Shown: piece by piece, positions 51,055 through 60,840 of the stretch
Layout: every line of letters starts with the position of its first letter
How positions within the stretch are numbered: the stretch's first letter is position 1
Assembly: GCA_947382645.1 (NCBI GenBank)
Contig: CANDAE010000002.1
Span: 62,001 to 126,000 of the forward strand
Origin: Suilimivivens sp009774465
GTDB lineage: Bacteria; Bacillota; Clostridia; Lachnospirales; Lachnospiraceae
DNA: 64,000 bases
Direction of reading: 5' to 3'
Made by a program: the position numbers and the translations under genes
The notes under the pieces: model-generated
Told to the model about the DNA's origin: nothing
The model's database searches: none
What the model saw: the letters and a program-made list of their open reading frames with translations, nothing else

Positions 51055-52110
51055 ATGGTTCCAAAAGGTTCAAAAGTAACAATCAATGAAATTGCAAATG
51101 CGGTAGGTGTTTCCAAAACCACCGTATCCCGTTATTTAAACGGAAGACTGGATCTTATGAGCAAGAAAACAGCCGAACGCATCAAAGCAGTGATTGAGCT
51201 TAGTGATTATAACCCCAGTGAATTTGCGCGTGCTTTAAAAAGCCACAAAACCCGAATGATCGGCGTTGTCATATCCGATATTAAAAGCCCCTGGTCCTCT
51301 GCCATCATATCCTCCTGTGGGGCAGAACTGCGCAGGCACGGCTATACTGCTTTATTTATGGACAGCAATGATACGGAAGAAACGGAAAGAGAAGTAGTTT
51401 CCACTTTAGTTGCCCGGGGAGTAGACGGTCTGATCATCAACACCTCCTCCTATAATAATAAATATTTAATTGAATATGCTGCCAAAAATATCCCTATTGT
51501 TCTCTGCGACAGATATATCCGCGACTACAAATTTGATATTGCCACCTTTGAGTCCGAAAACTCCATGCTGGAGCTGATAAAGCATCTGCACACCCAGGGA
51601 TTCACCCGGCTGGCAATGTTTACTCAAGTCTGGCAGGATATTTCTTCCCGCTTCAGAAAAATTGAAGGCTATATGAAGGCAGTGGAACAGATTTATGGAT
51701 TTTCAAGTAAAAATGACATTTATACCATACACATAAATGATATTCCCAATACCCGTTCACAGATACGCAGCTTTTTGTCCACTGTTTCTCCTGATGAAAA
51801 GCCGGTCATTATCTGCATCAATACCATGACCACTTTTCATGTGCTTAGCTGCCTGCAGAGGGAATTTTTGTCTATTCCCGGTGACGTGGGGCTATGCGGT
51901 TCTGATGACTGGGGCTGGGATGAGAACGTTACGCTTGCCGAAACTTTATACCCCCCAATCACCACAATCCGGATTGATTCCGAGGAAATCGGACGTCAAT
52001 GCGCCAGACTTATGCTGGAGAGGATCAAAGATCCTTCCTCTGACCTAAAAACAGTCGAGGTTCCCTGCACAATTTCCGCACGTGCTTCTTCTACCCTAAA
52101 GATGCTTTGA
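51055..52110 (+). CDS. LacI-family transcriptional regulator
   Basis: A 351-residue regulator: helix-turn-helix VTINEIANAVGVSKTTVSRYL, hinge helix region SEFARALKSHKTRMIGVVIS, and a periplasmic-binding-like effector domain with DGLIINTSSYNNKYL, GLCGSDDWGWDE and ITTIRIDSEEIGRQ. The ATG at 51055 follows AGGAGGCGCT; the longer frame from a TTG at 51001 is rejected. It is divergent from the RraA operon, which carries two related palindromes in its promoter. The effector is unknown; it could be a sugar acid. Confidence 0.92.
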   Translation: MVPKGSKVTINEIANAVGVSKTTVSRYLNGRLDLMSKKTAERIKAVIELSDYNPSEFARALKSHKTRMIGVVISDIKSPWSSAIISSCGAELRRHGYTALFMDSNDTEETEREVVSTLVARGVDGLIINTSSYNNKYLIEYAAKNIPIVLCDRYIRDYKFDIATFESENSMLELIKHLHTQGFTRLAMFTQVWQDISSRFRKIEGYMKAVEQIYGFSSKNDIYTIHINDIPNTRSQIRSFLSTVSPDEKPVIICINTMTTFHVLSCLQREFLSIPGDVGLCGSDDWGWDENVTLAETLYPPITTIRIDSEEIGRQCARLMLERIKDPSSDLKTVEVPCTISARASSTLKML

Positions 52111-52181
52111 CGCACCCCATATTGATTTATGTAAATTTTATGGGAAAGCATCATACATACAATACCTGCATTATGCTCCCA

Positions 52182-53761
52182 TTACCTGACAGAACGCAGC
52201 AAATATATTTTGGTGTAAGTATTATCGTACAATAATTCCACAGATTCCATTCCCAGACTATCCGCCACCTGCTCTGCTATCTTCTGCTGGTCAAAATAAA
52301 GATTTACATAAACTGTCAACCTGTCAATCTCTTTCCCTTCCAGTTCTTTAGCCAGGCTGCTCACGCTGCTTTCTTCCGTTACATAAACTTCCTTTTGCTG
52401 CATCAGGAACAGACAGTCGTTGATTACCAGATGATCGCCAGCTGTCACATAAACGCCTTCTGCAATTTCTCCTGCTTCTTCCAGCGCTGCTTCATACCCT
52501 TTGTAAAGAAAAGACACCGCCCCCTGATTATATAAGCAAATTGTCTGAACCAAAAAGACTGCCGCCAGAGTGCCAAACACATATTTCACCGGTCGGGTAA
52601 CACAGAGACTGTCCGCCACAATCACCACGCACAGTACCAGCATGGGATATATGGGAAACTGATATCTGCTTGGAAACTGCAGCCTGTTTGTCACTTCCGT
52701 AGCTAATACGGAGATAACCAGGAAATATCCGGCAGTTCCAGAAAATAAAAGGCTCCACTGAGAGAGACGTTTGTTTATCTCACTTTTCTTATGAAAAAAA
52801 CATACACAAAATGCCACCGAGATAATACAAAAAAGAACAGCTATTCCCCATTCACACCCGAAAAAATCCAGAGAAATCAGTTTGGCAAATTCCTTACAGC
52901 GGAACAATAATTGCTTTCCTGCATTTTGCGCTAAGGAAATTGTTTCTTTCCCCTTATCCCCCTCAAAAAGATGCTTCAATGATGCGGGGAAAAGAGCAAT
53001 TCCGCAACCCGCACTGACTGCTTCTGTCAGGAAAAAAAGCAGAGTTTTTCTCAGATTTCCACGAACTAACTGCTTTAACATAAATGCTGCCGCCACAAAA
53101 AAAGCAAACACGGCGAAATAATACTGAGTTAAAAAGCCACAGACAGACACCAGCCCTAGCAGAAACAGGTACCCCCCCTATTCTCGTTTTCCTGCGCAAA
53201 CCGCAGCATAAGATATAGAAAAAGCGTCGTCCAAAAAGTGAGCATCATATACATTCGGATATACATCGCTGTATTCATGCCTCCAATGCTGAATCCGTAA
53301 ATCAATACGGGAAGCAATGCAGCATACCGCCCTTTTCCCAGATATTCACAGCTTATCCTGTACAAAACAATAAGCGTTCCCACAAAAAACAATAGATTGA
53401 CAATTAGTCCCATCCACTTGGAAAATCGTCCTGCCACGCAGGAACTTATCATATGCAGCAACATATAATAAAGCGGAGGGTGCACATCTTTGGTCTGATT
53501 ATCGTATACAGAATCAAAAGAAAAGGTCTCTCCCGGCATTGCCGTTAAATAGCTTGCAAAATAGTCTGACGAATGCCATTCATTTAAATAATCTTCCCTG
53601 TCCTGCAAAAATGGCTGATAATAACTGTTAGCCAGACCATAAGACCAGAGTTCATCAATATAATACCCTTCTTTTTGATACCCCGTCACAAAAAAATTGG
53701 CAATCTGCAATAACAGTAAAATTAGAAACAGGAAATCTGTGCCTGCTTTCTTCGTTCTCAT
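52182..53761 (-). pseudogene. Membrane glycosyltransferase (GT39/ArnT-like), frameshift in a G7 run
   Basis: Two frames make one protein. The front (53156-53761) has a first helix, the YIDELWSYGLANSYYQPF loop with the acidic catalytic-like residues, and VHPPLYYMLLHMISS. The rear (52182-53150) has further helices and the GCEWGIAVLFCIISV and TNRLQFPSRYQFPIYPMLV blocks, ending in a soluble domain. They are joined at a run of seven G on the minus strand (about 53170-53176). One extra G restores an unbroken frame reading ...GGYLFLLGLVSVCGFL. Phase variation or a sequencing error are both possible. Confidence 0.82.
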
Positions 53762-53789
53762 GTATGATACCTCCTGGTGTTTTTATCCT

Positions 53790-55148
53790 TTATAAATCAA
53801 ACTTAAATTTAGAAAACAAAAAGAGCGGTACAGTATATATCTTCTCTGTAATCCCTCCTTTTGTATCTCCTTTCAGAAGCAGCAGATAATCAACTTTCCC
53901 GTCTTCCAAAGCAAGACGTCCGGTTTGCGCTCCCTGCTTCCCACTCTTAACTTCCACAGCGTACACTTTTTCATTTCCTTTAAGGCTTTTTACATAAAAA
54001 TCAATTTCTCCATTTTTATAAGTTGCAAAAGCCGGTGTTTCAAGAGCAATTTCTTTCAAACGTTCTACCCTGCGCCGCAATTCAAGAAATACAAAGTTTT
54101 CATGCAGCATTCCCTGAATGCCTGCCAAATCGGCACCTATTTTACGCAGAAAATAATAAGTCAATCCAACATCTGTAAAAAAGCACCGGCAACGCCCTTT
54201 GAACTCCATAATTTTACATTCACTTACCTTACCGGCAAAATCCAGAATTCCTGCACTTTGAAGCCACATAACAGCGCGGTTGCACACTGCTTTGCCTATA
54301 TTACTGTCATATTCATGAATAACCAGCTTCTGCAGGCTTTCACTGAAATTATCTGCATCCAGACCTTTCTTTTCCCTATAAAGTATACGGGCCACACTAC
54401 AGAAAATATTATCATATACCGCTGCATCAAGTATATCGTCAAAATAACGGAGCGACTCTGCACAAAATAAATGAATTATATCTTCTAACTTCTCCCGGCA
54501 CTTATCTGCAGAAGATGTCGCCATATATTCCGTCACTACCGCAGGATAGCCGCCAATCTGCATATACAGACGAAACAGTTTGGAAATTTCCTCAAACTCT
54601 TCTTCGGTTCCAACATCATATAATTGCAATCGTTCATAAATATCTTTCTTTCCAAAAGCATCTACAAATTCTTCAAAATCCAATGTTTCAATCCGTAAAG
54701 ATGTCAAATCACCGGCAGACATCTTGAAATCCCTGTTCAGGATACGTCCAAGATAACTTCCTGTAATAATAAAACGACATGCAAACTTCCTTGTAAATTC
54801 ACGAACAAGATTATATACTTCCTCACTCTCCTGGATTTCGTCGATAATAACTACCGTACTTTCCGTATCAACAAAATCCTGTGCAAAAAGAGAAAATGCT
54901 TTATGAAGCGGCTGGTCCGGCCTTTCCTGTCCTGGTTTCCATTCCTTTGCAGCTCTTAAACATTTTAAAAATTCTTCTCCCGAATCCTCCAGCATATTAA
55001 TATATATGGTGTGCGCAAAGTTTTCTCTGGCAAACTTGCTGATGATATAAGTTTTTCCTACCTGTCTGGCCCCGGTTATCTCCAGTGTAAGATTACTCTC
55101 AGCCTTCCATGCAAGCAGCTTATCGTAAACTTTCCGTCTCAAATACAT
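53790..55148 (-). CDS. AAA ATPase with DUF4143 domain, second copy
   Basis: A 452-residue protein: Walker A EITGARQVGKTYIISKF at about residues 23-39, Walker B STVVIIDEIQES at about 98-109 and FIITGSYLGRIL. The DUF4143 domain occupies about 190-430 (FTDVGLTYYFLRKIGADL, FATYKNGEIDFYVKSLKGN, YAVEVKSGKQGAQTGRL). The D and EVKSGK residues match a PD-(D/E)XK-like site. It is only distantly like the gene at 21080-22357. It has its own promoter and stands between unrelated genes. Function unknown. Confidence 0.9.
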   Translation of the reverse strand: MYLRRKVYDKLLAWKAESNLTLEITGARQVGKTYIISKFARENFAHTIYINMLEDSGEEFLKCLRAAKEWKPGQERPDQPLHKAFSLFAQDFVDTESTVVIIDEIQESEEVYNLVREFTRKFACRFIITGSYLGRILNRDFKMSAGDLTSLRIETLDFEEFVDAFGKKDIYERLQLYDVGTEEEFEEISKLFRLYMQIGGYPAVVTEYMATSSADKCREKLEDIIHLFCAESLRYFDDILDAAVYDNIFCSVARILYREKKGLDADNFSESLQKLVIHEYDSNIGKAVCNRAVMWLQSAGILDFAGKVSECKIMEFKGRCRCFFTDVGLTYYFLRKIGADLAGIQGMLHENFVFLELRRRVERLKEIALETPAFATYKNGEIDFYVKSLKGNEKVYAVEVKSGKQGAQTGRLALEDGKVDYLLLLKGDTKGGITEKIYTVPLFLFSKFKFDL

Positions 55149-55178
55149 ACATATCTCTCCTTCTTTCTTACTTTTTTT

Positions 55179-55207
55179 ATTATAACAGAAAGTATGCGTA
55201 ATAACAA
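55179..55207 (-). promoter_or_regulatory. Promoter of the second AAA/DUF4143 gene
   Basis: On the minus strand TTGTTA, 17 bases, TATAAT, followed by a purine-rich leader with GAAGGAGAG before the ATG. Confidence 0.65.
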
Positions 55208-55238
55208 TTTTTTAATATGCTGTTTTTTCTGCCTGCTC

Positions 55239-56051
55239 CTATTCTCTCAAAAGCTCAATATTCTCCTCTATCCACTTCGTCTCGTATACTGCATCCACCC
55301 CTCCGTCCACACGCAGATCAGCAGCAGTTGTATAGCCAAAGACATCTGAGCACATGCTGACAATTGGCGCCGCCACTTCTCTTGCCAGCCCTGGACGTTT
55401 GATCAGGTACTCCGTAAAAAAGGCAGCAAATTCCGGCGAGTTTTCCTCCGGCACCACAGGCCTTGAAAGTTCTGTAAGGACAAGTCCCGGCGAAACGGAA
55501 TTGACTCTGATTCCAAAAGGAGACAATTCCGCCGCAAAAACCTTTGTAAGCTGTAAAAGCGCTGCCTTGGTACACCCGTACAAAGCTCTCCCTGCTGCCG
55601 CTCTGTGGGCTGCCATAGAAGACACATTTACAATAGCGCCGCCCTTTTCATTTTTCTTCATATACCTGGCGGCAGCATTACAGCCAAAAAAGGCGCTTTT
55701 TAAATTGATTGCCACCACCTTGTCAAATTCTTCGTTTGTCACTTTGTTTAAGGACTTTCTAAGACTTCCGCCTGCCACATTCACCCAGTAATCAATGGTG
55801 CCAAAATGCGCCGCCACATCTGCTGCAAACTTATTTACCGCTTCTTCCAAAGTGGCATCTGCCGAACCTGTCATCACATCTTTATATCCCAAAGCTGCAA
55901 ACTGCTCCTTTGCAGCCTCAAGCCTTTCGGCGTTTCTTGCGAAAACTGCAACCTTACAGCCTTCCTCCAAAAAACACAAGGCTGTTGCAAAGCCAATTCC
56001 GGTGCTGCCTCCAGCCACCACAGCCACCTTACCCTTCATATGCAAATCCAT
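55239..56051 (-). CDS. Short-chain dehydrogenase/reductase
   Basis: A 270-residue SDR: GGSTGIGFATALCFLEEG is the nucleotide loop (AGGSTGIG), NVAGGSLRKS the NAG-type segment, VNVSSMAAHRAAAGRALYGC the serine and tyrosine of the active site (YxxxK as YGCTK), and NSVSPGLVLTELSRP. It may oxidise a sugar acid such as gluconate or 2-keto-3-deoxygluconate, as suggested by the KDG kinase and KDPG aldolase genes just upstream on the same strand. Substrate is inferred only. Confidence 0.92.
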   Translation of the reverse strand: MDLHMKGKVAVVAGGSTGIGFATALCFLEEGCKVAVFARNAERLEAAKEQFAALGYKDVMTGSADATLEEAVNKFAADVAAHFGTIDYWVNVAGGSLRKSLNKVTNEEFDKVVAINLKSAFFGCNAAARYMKKNEKGGAIVNVSSMAAHRAAAGRALYGCTKAALLQLTKVFAAELSPFGIRVNSVSPGLVLTELSRPVVPEENSPEFAAFFTEYLIKRPGLAREVAAPIVSMCSDVFGYTTAADLRVDGGVDAVYETKWIEENIELLRE

Positions 56052-56079
56052 AACTATCCCTGCTCCTTCCCTGAATTCA

Positions 56080-57102
56080 TCAACGCTGCACTCTTCCTGA
56101 ACCGTCTCCCTGCGCCAGCTTTTGCACCTCTTCCACCGTTACCATGTTAAAGTCTCCTTCCACCGTATGCTTTAAGCAGGAAGCGGCCACCGCAAACTCC
56201 AGTGCATCCTGTTTATCCATCTTATTTAACAGGGAATAAATCAGTCCTGCGCCAAAGCTGTCTCCTCCCCCAACTCTGTCAACAATGTGAATGGGATAGC
56301 TTTTTGAAAAATAAAACTCTTTTCCATCGTAGAGCATAGCTGCCCAGTGATTATCGCTTGCCGACAAAGAAGTGCGAAGTGTAATTGCCACCGTTTCAAA
56401 TCCAAAGTTTTCCGCCAGACGCCCGGCTACCTCTTTATAGCCTTCCTGACTTAATTTTCCGCCTTCAATATCTGTGGCAGGCGCCTTGATTCCAAATACA
56501 TCCTTGGCATCTTCTTCATTGGCAATACACACATCCACATACTCTGCCAGTCTGGTCATGGTTTCTTTTGCCTGCTCTCTGCTCCATAATTTTTTCCGGT
56601 AATTTAAGTCACAGCTTATTTTAAGCCCCAGCTTTTTAGCCGCCTTACATGCCTGTTCGCAGATTACGGGGAGCTCGCCGCCCAAAGCAGGCGTAATACC
56701 TGTAAAGTGAAACCACTCTGCTCCCTCAAAAATCTTTTCCCAGTCAAAATCTTCCGCTTTCGCCATAGCAATCGAAGAACCTGCTCTGTCATAAATCACC
56801 TTGGAAGCTCTCTGGGACGCACCTTTTTCCAGATAATAAATGCCTACCCGATCTCCTCCGCGAATGATTTTGTCTGTTCCCACTCCGTATCTGCGCAGAC
56901 TGTTCACCGCCCCCTGTCCAATCTCATGTGCAGGAAGCTTTGTGACAAAATCCACATCCATCCCAAAATTTGCAAGAGAAACCGCAACATTCGCCTCTCC
57001 TCCTCCATATAATGCCTGATAATACTCGCTTTGCACAAAGCGATAATATCCCACCGTCTCAAGCCTTAGCATGATTTCACCAAACGTAACTACCTTTGCC
57101 AT
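56080..57102 (-). CDS. kdgK: 2-keto-3-deoxygluconate kinase (PfkB family)
   Basis: A 340-residue ribokinase-family enzyme: VVTFGEIMLRLETVGYYRFV at the start, the GGGEANVAVSLANFGMDVDF N-terminal motif and RVGIYYLEKGASQRASKVIY substrate region. GGGDSFGAGLIYSLL, with the catalytic aspartate, is at about residue 285. It phosphorylates KDG to KDPG. The next gene is KDPG aldolase, so both reactions of this branch are encoded together. ATG at 57102 has GGAG seven bases before it; an ATG six bases upstream is too near. Confidence 0.92.
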   Translation of the reverse strand: MAKVVTFGEIMLRLETVGYYRFVQSEYYQALYGGGEANVAVSLANFGMDVDFVTKLPAHEIGQGAVNSLRRYGVGTDKIIRGGDRVGIYYLEKGASQRASKVIYDRAGSSIAMAKAEDFDWEKIFEGAEWFHFTGITPALGGELPVICEQACKAAKKLGLKISCDLNYRKKLWSREQAKETMTRLAEYVDVCIANEEDAKDVFGIKAPATDIEGGKLSQEGYKEVAGRLAENFGFETVAITLRTSLSASDNHWAAMLYDGKEFYFSKSYPIHIVDRVGGGDSFGAGLIYSLLNKMDKQDALEFAVAASCLKHTVEGDFNMVTVEEVQKLAQGDGSGRVQR

Positions 57103-57123
57103 ATCCATTCTCCTTTTACATAC

Positions 57124-58086
57124 CTATTTGTTTATCATCTGTAAAACAAATCCGCCTACAGGTTCTTTAAAATTAATTACCTTCATTTTTCCTTTTTCAT
57201 CCAGCTTTTTGGATTCCTCATCAAAAGCAATTCCTTTTTGCTTAAAATGGGCATATGCCCTGTCAAGCCGGTTCACTGCCATGCAGATGTGTCCATGTTC
57301 CCCACAGCCTTCCTTTTTCATCATTTCAAAGGCCTGCCCTGCAAATACTGAGGAATTTCCTGGCTTTACTTCCAGTCCAAACAACTCCGCCACCACGCCA
57401 GCTCTCTGCACCGCTTCTTTTTCGTCGACGCAGTTGATTCCTATATGCCTAAGCTCAAAGCCAAGCATCTTTTTCACCGCATTTCTGGTGAGATACTCAA
57501 TTTCATCAAACTGCCTGTTTTTAATCAGCGACTCCTTCACCATCCAGGTTCCCCCGCAGGCAAGCACCTTGTCATTGGCCAGGTATTCATTCATATTGTT
57601 TTCATTTATACCGCCTGTAGGCATAAACCGTACACCAGAATAAGGTGCAGACAAAGCCTTAATCATGGACAGTCCGCCGCTTTGCTCTGCCGGGAAAAAT
57701 TTAAGGTCCGTAATTCCCATTTCCAACGCTTCTTCAATCACAGCCGGATTGTTGCACCCGGGAAAAATCGGGACTTCTTTTTCCAGACAATATGCCGCTG
57801 TTTTTCTGTTAAATCCGGGAGTTACAATAAACTTTGCTCCGGCGTTTACTGCCTCATCCACCTGCTCTTTCGTAAGCACCGTTCCGGCTCCCACCAGCAT
57901 GTCCGGGCATTCCCGGCTGATATTTTCAATTGCCTGTCTGGCTGCCTTGGTTCTGAATGTAACCTCAATACATCTGATTCCTCCCGCCATAAGCGTTCGG
58001 GCAAGTCTTGCCGCCAGTTCCGCCTCCTCCAGCTTCACCACAGGTACAATCCCGCATTCATAAATTTTCTTAGATATATCTTCCAT
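57124..58086 (-). CDS. KHG/KDPG aldolase fused to a VOC (glyoxalase-like) domain
   Basis: This 320-residue protein starts with a complete KDPG aldolase (residues 1-205). IVPVVKLEEAELAARLART and GGIRCIEVTFRT (Glu) come first, then VGAGTVLT and VTPGFN. ITDLKFFPAE holds the Schiff-base lysine, and FMPTGGINENN follows. The extra 110 residues (about 212-320: LRHIGINCVDEKEAVQRAG, GHICMAVNRLDRAYAHFKQK, VINFKEPVGGFVLQM) form a VOC domain. The aldolase splits KDPG to pyruvate and glyceraldehyde 3-phosphate. The role of the VOC part is unknown; it has His and Glu in the usual metal-site positions. Confidence 0.92.
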   Translation of the reverse strand: MEDISKKIYECGIVPVVKLEEAELAARLARTLMAGGIRCIEVTFRTKAARQAIENISRECPDMLVGAGTVLTKEQVDEAVNAGAKFIVTPGFNRKTAAYCLEKEVPIFPGCNNPAVIEEALEMGITDLKFFPAEQSGGLSMIKALSAPYSGVRFMPTGGINENNMNEYLANDKVLACGGTWMVKESLIKNRQFDEIEYLTRNAVKKMLGFELRHIGINCVDEKEAVQRAGVVAELFGLEVKPGNSSVFAGQAFEMMKKEGCGEHGHICMAVNRLDRAYAHFKQKGIAFDEESKKLDEKGKMKVINFKEPVGGFVLQMINK

Positions 58087-58159
58087 ATTTTATAATCACG
58101 CTCCTTATTCATCCGTTGTTGAACATAAGGATAGCTGGCAAAGCCTGTTATCCGTTGTT

Positions 58160-59329
58160 TTATATTGGTTTTATCTTTTCTTTCAATTTTGAATAACACT
58201 CTAACGCATTGTTATGCATCATCATTTTCACAAACTCATATGCTCTGCTTTCCCTTACAAATCCTTCTTCTATCAACTGCATCATTACTTTAGTCAAAAG
58301 CTTTCTGAAATACCGATGGCCAAACCATGCCAGCTCCGGCATCATAACGCCGTCAGAGCCATACATAATTTTACTAAGAGGCGTACGCTCCAAAAGCGCC
58401 CGCATCCGGTTTACAGCTCCTACAGTACTTAAATAAAATGTGCCCGAGCAGTCGGTATACACATTGGAAAACTGAGCTGTCAAAAAACTGGTATCCTCCT
58501 CATGAGGATGTCCCCCATGCAATAACACAATTTTCACCCGATCAAACACTCTTGAATCTCTTAAAAAGTCTGTCAGTCCTACCGGGTTAAAGCTCTTAAA
58601 ATCAAGGCTTCCGCCTCCTGAGCCCGTATGAATCTGAAGAGGTATCCCATGTTTAACCGCCAGTTCCACCCCCTGCATAAGGGTATAGGTATACAGGCAT
58701 TTTTCATCTTCTTTGGTTCCTTTATTTAAAAGCAGTCTCTGATAGCTCTCCGCCGCCTTCTTTTCATCAGAAAGGCAGATATTTAAACCTCCATAATAAG
58801 CAACGGAAGATTTCAGCCCCACCGCATCTTCCCTTAAAATGCGCGCCTCCATATCCTTAATAAATGCATCTGTAAATTCTGAAAAAGAAAGTTCCATTGG
58901 TAAAAGTTCATCTACGGAGCGTTCAATACGGACAATGCTTCGGCGTTTTTCTTCTGGAATCAACTTTTGAAACCATGCAATCTCTTCTTCCGTAAAGGCT
59001 TTTCCCCGAAGGGGGCTTCCGATTTCAAACAGGCTCATTGCAACATTCCCTTCCGAAAACAGTTCTCCGGTATAACCTGCCGGATCTGCCTTAAATCTTC
59101 GAAACCGCTCCATTTCCACCTGCTCGTTTGAAGCATCCTTCTCCATGCCGAATTTAACACGTAATTCCTGCATGATCATTTCATACAAAATCGTACATCT
59201 GGAATGATACTCCTGCCCCGAACCCTTTATATAGCCTCCTGCAATCTGCCCGAATTCCGGCTCTCTTTCCGGATGCACCCGGTGTACATGGGTATCAATC
59301 AGCGGAATTTCTCTAAGTACATCATACAT
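58160..59329 (-). CDS. Amidohydrolase-superfamily protein
   Basis: A 389-residue TIM-barrel amidohydrolase: LIDTHVHRVHPE holds the first metal histidines, LQIHTGSGGG and LLHGGHPHEEDTSFL hold the later histidines and MYGSDGVMMPEL the aspartate. This set is complete, so an active hydrolase or decarboxylase is likely. It resembles the amidohydrolase-2 branch (lactonases, decarboxylases). The neighbouring KDG/KDPG genes suggest hydrolysis of a sugar acid lactone or amide before entry into that branch; this is inference. ATG at 59329 has GGAGG five bases upstream. Confidence 0.85.
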   Translation of the reverse strand: MYDVLREIPLIDTHVHRVHPEREPEFGQIAGGYIKGSGQEYHSRCTILYEMIMQELRVKFGMEKDASNEQVEMERFRRFKADPAGYTGELFSEGNVAMSLFEIGSPLRGKAFTEEEIAWFQKLIPEEKRRSIVRIERSVDELLPMELSFSEFTDAFIKDMEARILREDAVGLKSSVAYYGGLNICLSDEKKAAESYQRLLLNKGTKEDEKCLYTYTLMQGVELAVKHGIPLQIHTGSGGGSLDFKSFNPVGLTDFLRDSRVFDRVKIVLLHGGHPHEEDTSFLTAQFSNVYTDCSGTFYLSTVGAVNRMRALLERTPLSKIMYGSDGVMMPELAWFGHRYFRKLLTKVMMQLIEEGFVRESRAYEFVKMMMHNNALECYSKLKEKIKPI

Positions 59330-59344
59330 AAGCCCCTCCATTTC

Positions 59345-60055
59345 TTAATCTCCCAAATATGCTTTCTTCACTTCCTCATTTACCAGAAGTTCTTTTCCGG
59401 TTCCTGTCAGGGTAATCTGCCCGTTTTCCAGCGCATATCCCCTGTCTGCAATGGAAAGAGCCATAGATGCATTTTGCTCGATTAGAAGTACTGTTTTCCC
59501 ATTATCCCGTATTCTTAAAATCATGCGGAAAATTTCTTCCACAATCACAGGCGCCAGTCCAAGAGAAGGCTCGTCCAGCATAATCATTTCCGGATCCATC
59601 ATAAGCCCCCTTGCTATGGCCAGCATCTGCTGTTCTCCTCCGGAAAGGCTGCCCCCTGCCTGTGCTGCACGTTCCTTAAGGCGGGGAAACATTTCATACT
59701 GCTGCTGTAAAAGCTCCTGTATCTGATTCTTTTTCAGTTTCCTGTTTCCAAGGGTTCCTGTCATTAAATTTTCATAAACTGTAAGGGAAGGAAAAATCTT
59801 ACGCCCTTCCGGTACATGTGCAATTCCCAGCTTAACAATTTCCTCCGGCGCCATTTTGGTAATGTCTCTGCCTTCAAAAATTACCTTTCCGCCTCTTTTG
59901 TCCGCCAGCCCGGAAATCGCCTTTAAGGTTGTGGTCTTGCCTGCCCCATTTCCTCCGATCAGGGTAATGATTTCATTTTTTCCAACCTCTAAAGAAACGT
60001 CTCGAAGCGCCTGAATATAACCATAGTTTACAGAAAGATTTTTAATTTCTAACAT
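59345..60055 (-). CDS. livF: Branched-chain amino acid type ABC transporter ATPase LivF
   Basis: A 236-residue ABC ATPase: Walker A LIGGNGAGKTTTLKAIS, LAHVPEGRKIFPSLT as Q-loop region (GIAHVPEGR), signature GGSLSGGEQQMLAIARGLM and Walker B MIMLDEPSLGLAP. These are LivF hallmarks. It overlaps livG by seven bases. The five liv genes form one minus-strand operon. Confidence 0.95.
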   Translation of the reverse strand: MLEIKNLSVNYGYIQALRDVSLEVGKNEIITLIGGNGAGKTTTLKAISGLADKRGGKVIFEGRDITKMAPEEIVKLGIAHVPEGRKIFPSLTVYENLMTGTLGNRKLKKNQIQELLQQQYEMFPRLKERAAQAGGSLSGGEQQMLAIARGLMMDPEMIMLDEPSLGLAPVIVEEIFRMILRIRDNGKTVLLIEQNASMALSIADRGYALENGQITLTGTGKELLVNEEVKKAYLGD

Positions 60056-60840
60056 GTCTGCTGCACCTCCTTACCTATCATGCCGGAGCCAAAATATGCA
60101 ACCTGAACCTCTTTGTCATTCTTCACTTCCTCCGGGGTTCCTTCACAGATCTTTTTTCCAAAATTAAGTACCAGTATATTGTGACAGCAGTTCATTACAA
60201 ATTTCATATCATGCTCAATCAAAACAATGGTCAGACCACCCTTATTCAAATCCTGCACAAATTTTCTAAGTTCTTCTGTCTCCATAGGATTCATGCCTGC
60301 CGCCGGCTCATCCAGCAAAAGGATTTTGGGATCTGTTGCCAGGGCTCTTGCAATCTCCACCTTTCTCTGTACCCCATAGGGAAGGTTTCCCGCCAGCGTA
60401 TAGGTATATTGGGAAAGCCCCGCCCGCTCAATGGTTTCAAGGCTCTTTTTCGTCACGTATTCCTCGTCCTGCCGGTAAGTCTTTGTATGCAGCATGGCAT
60501 CAAACACCCCTGTCTTTGTCCCCTTATGGCAGCCCACTTTTACATTTTCAAGTACCGTCATATATTTAAACAACTGCATTGCCTGAAAAGTTCTGGTAAT
60601 TCCAAGCCGGCTGATCACCTCCGGTTTTAAACCTGAAATATCCCTGCCTTCAAAATAAACCTGTCCTTTTGTAGGTTTGTAAATTCCAGAGCAGACATTA
60701 AAAAAGGTTGTTTTTCCCGCGCCATTTGGTCCGATGATGCCAAAGATCTGACCGGAATTAACGGTCATACTGATATTATCTACTGCCTTTAATCCGCCAA
60801 AATATCTACAGACATTTTCCGTTCTCAGTATTTCACTCAT
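60049..60840 (-). CDS. livG: Branched-chain amino acid type ABC transporter ATPase LivG
   Basis: A 263-residue ABC ATPase: Walker A IIGPNGAGKTTFFNVCSG, LGITRTFQAMQLFKYMTVLE (the TRTFQ block typical of LivG), LPYGVQRKVEIARALA as signature-like segment and Walker B ILLLDEPAAGMNP. The signature reads LPYGVQRKVE rather than LSGGQ, which is usual for LivG. ATG at 60840 follows GGAGGGCGC and shares its A with the livM stop (TAATG). The frame extends upstream in an overlapping reading frame but that part is not coding. Confidence 0.95.
   Translation of the reverse strand: MSEILRTENVCRYFGGLKAVDNISMTVNSGQIFGIIGPNGAGKTTFFNVCSGIYKPTKGQVYFEGRDISGLKPEVISRLGITRTFQAMQLFKYMTVLENVKVGCHKGTKTGVFDAMLHTKTYRQDEEYVTKKSLETIERAGLSQYTYTLAGNLPYGVQRKVEIARALATDPKILLLDEPAAGMNPMETEELRKFVQDLNKGGLTIVLIEHDMKFVMNCCHNILVLNFGKKICEGTPEEVKNDKEVQVAYFGSGMIGKEVQQTC

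Noticed and set aside
52963..53199. Open frame across the glycosyltransferase frameshift
   Set aside because: It is the third frame at the G7 run and does not continue either half of the membrane protein.
57445..58095. 216-residue plus-strand frame
   Set aside because: Shadow of the KDPG aldolase gene on the opposite strand; no ribosome binding site and no protein-like pattern.
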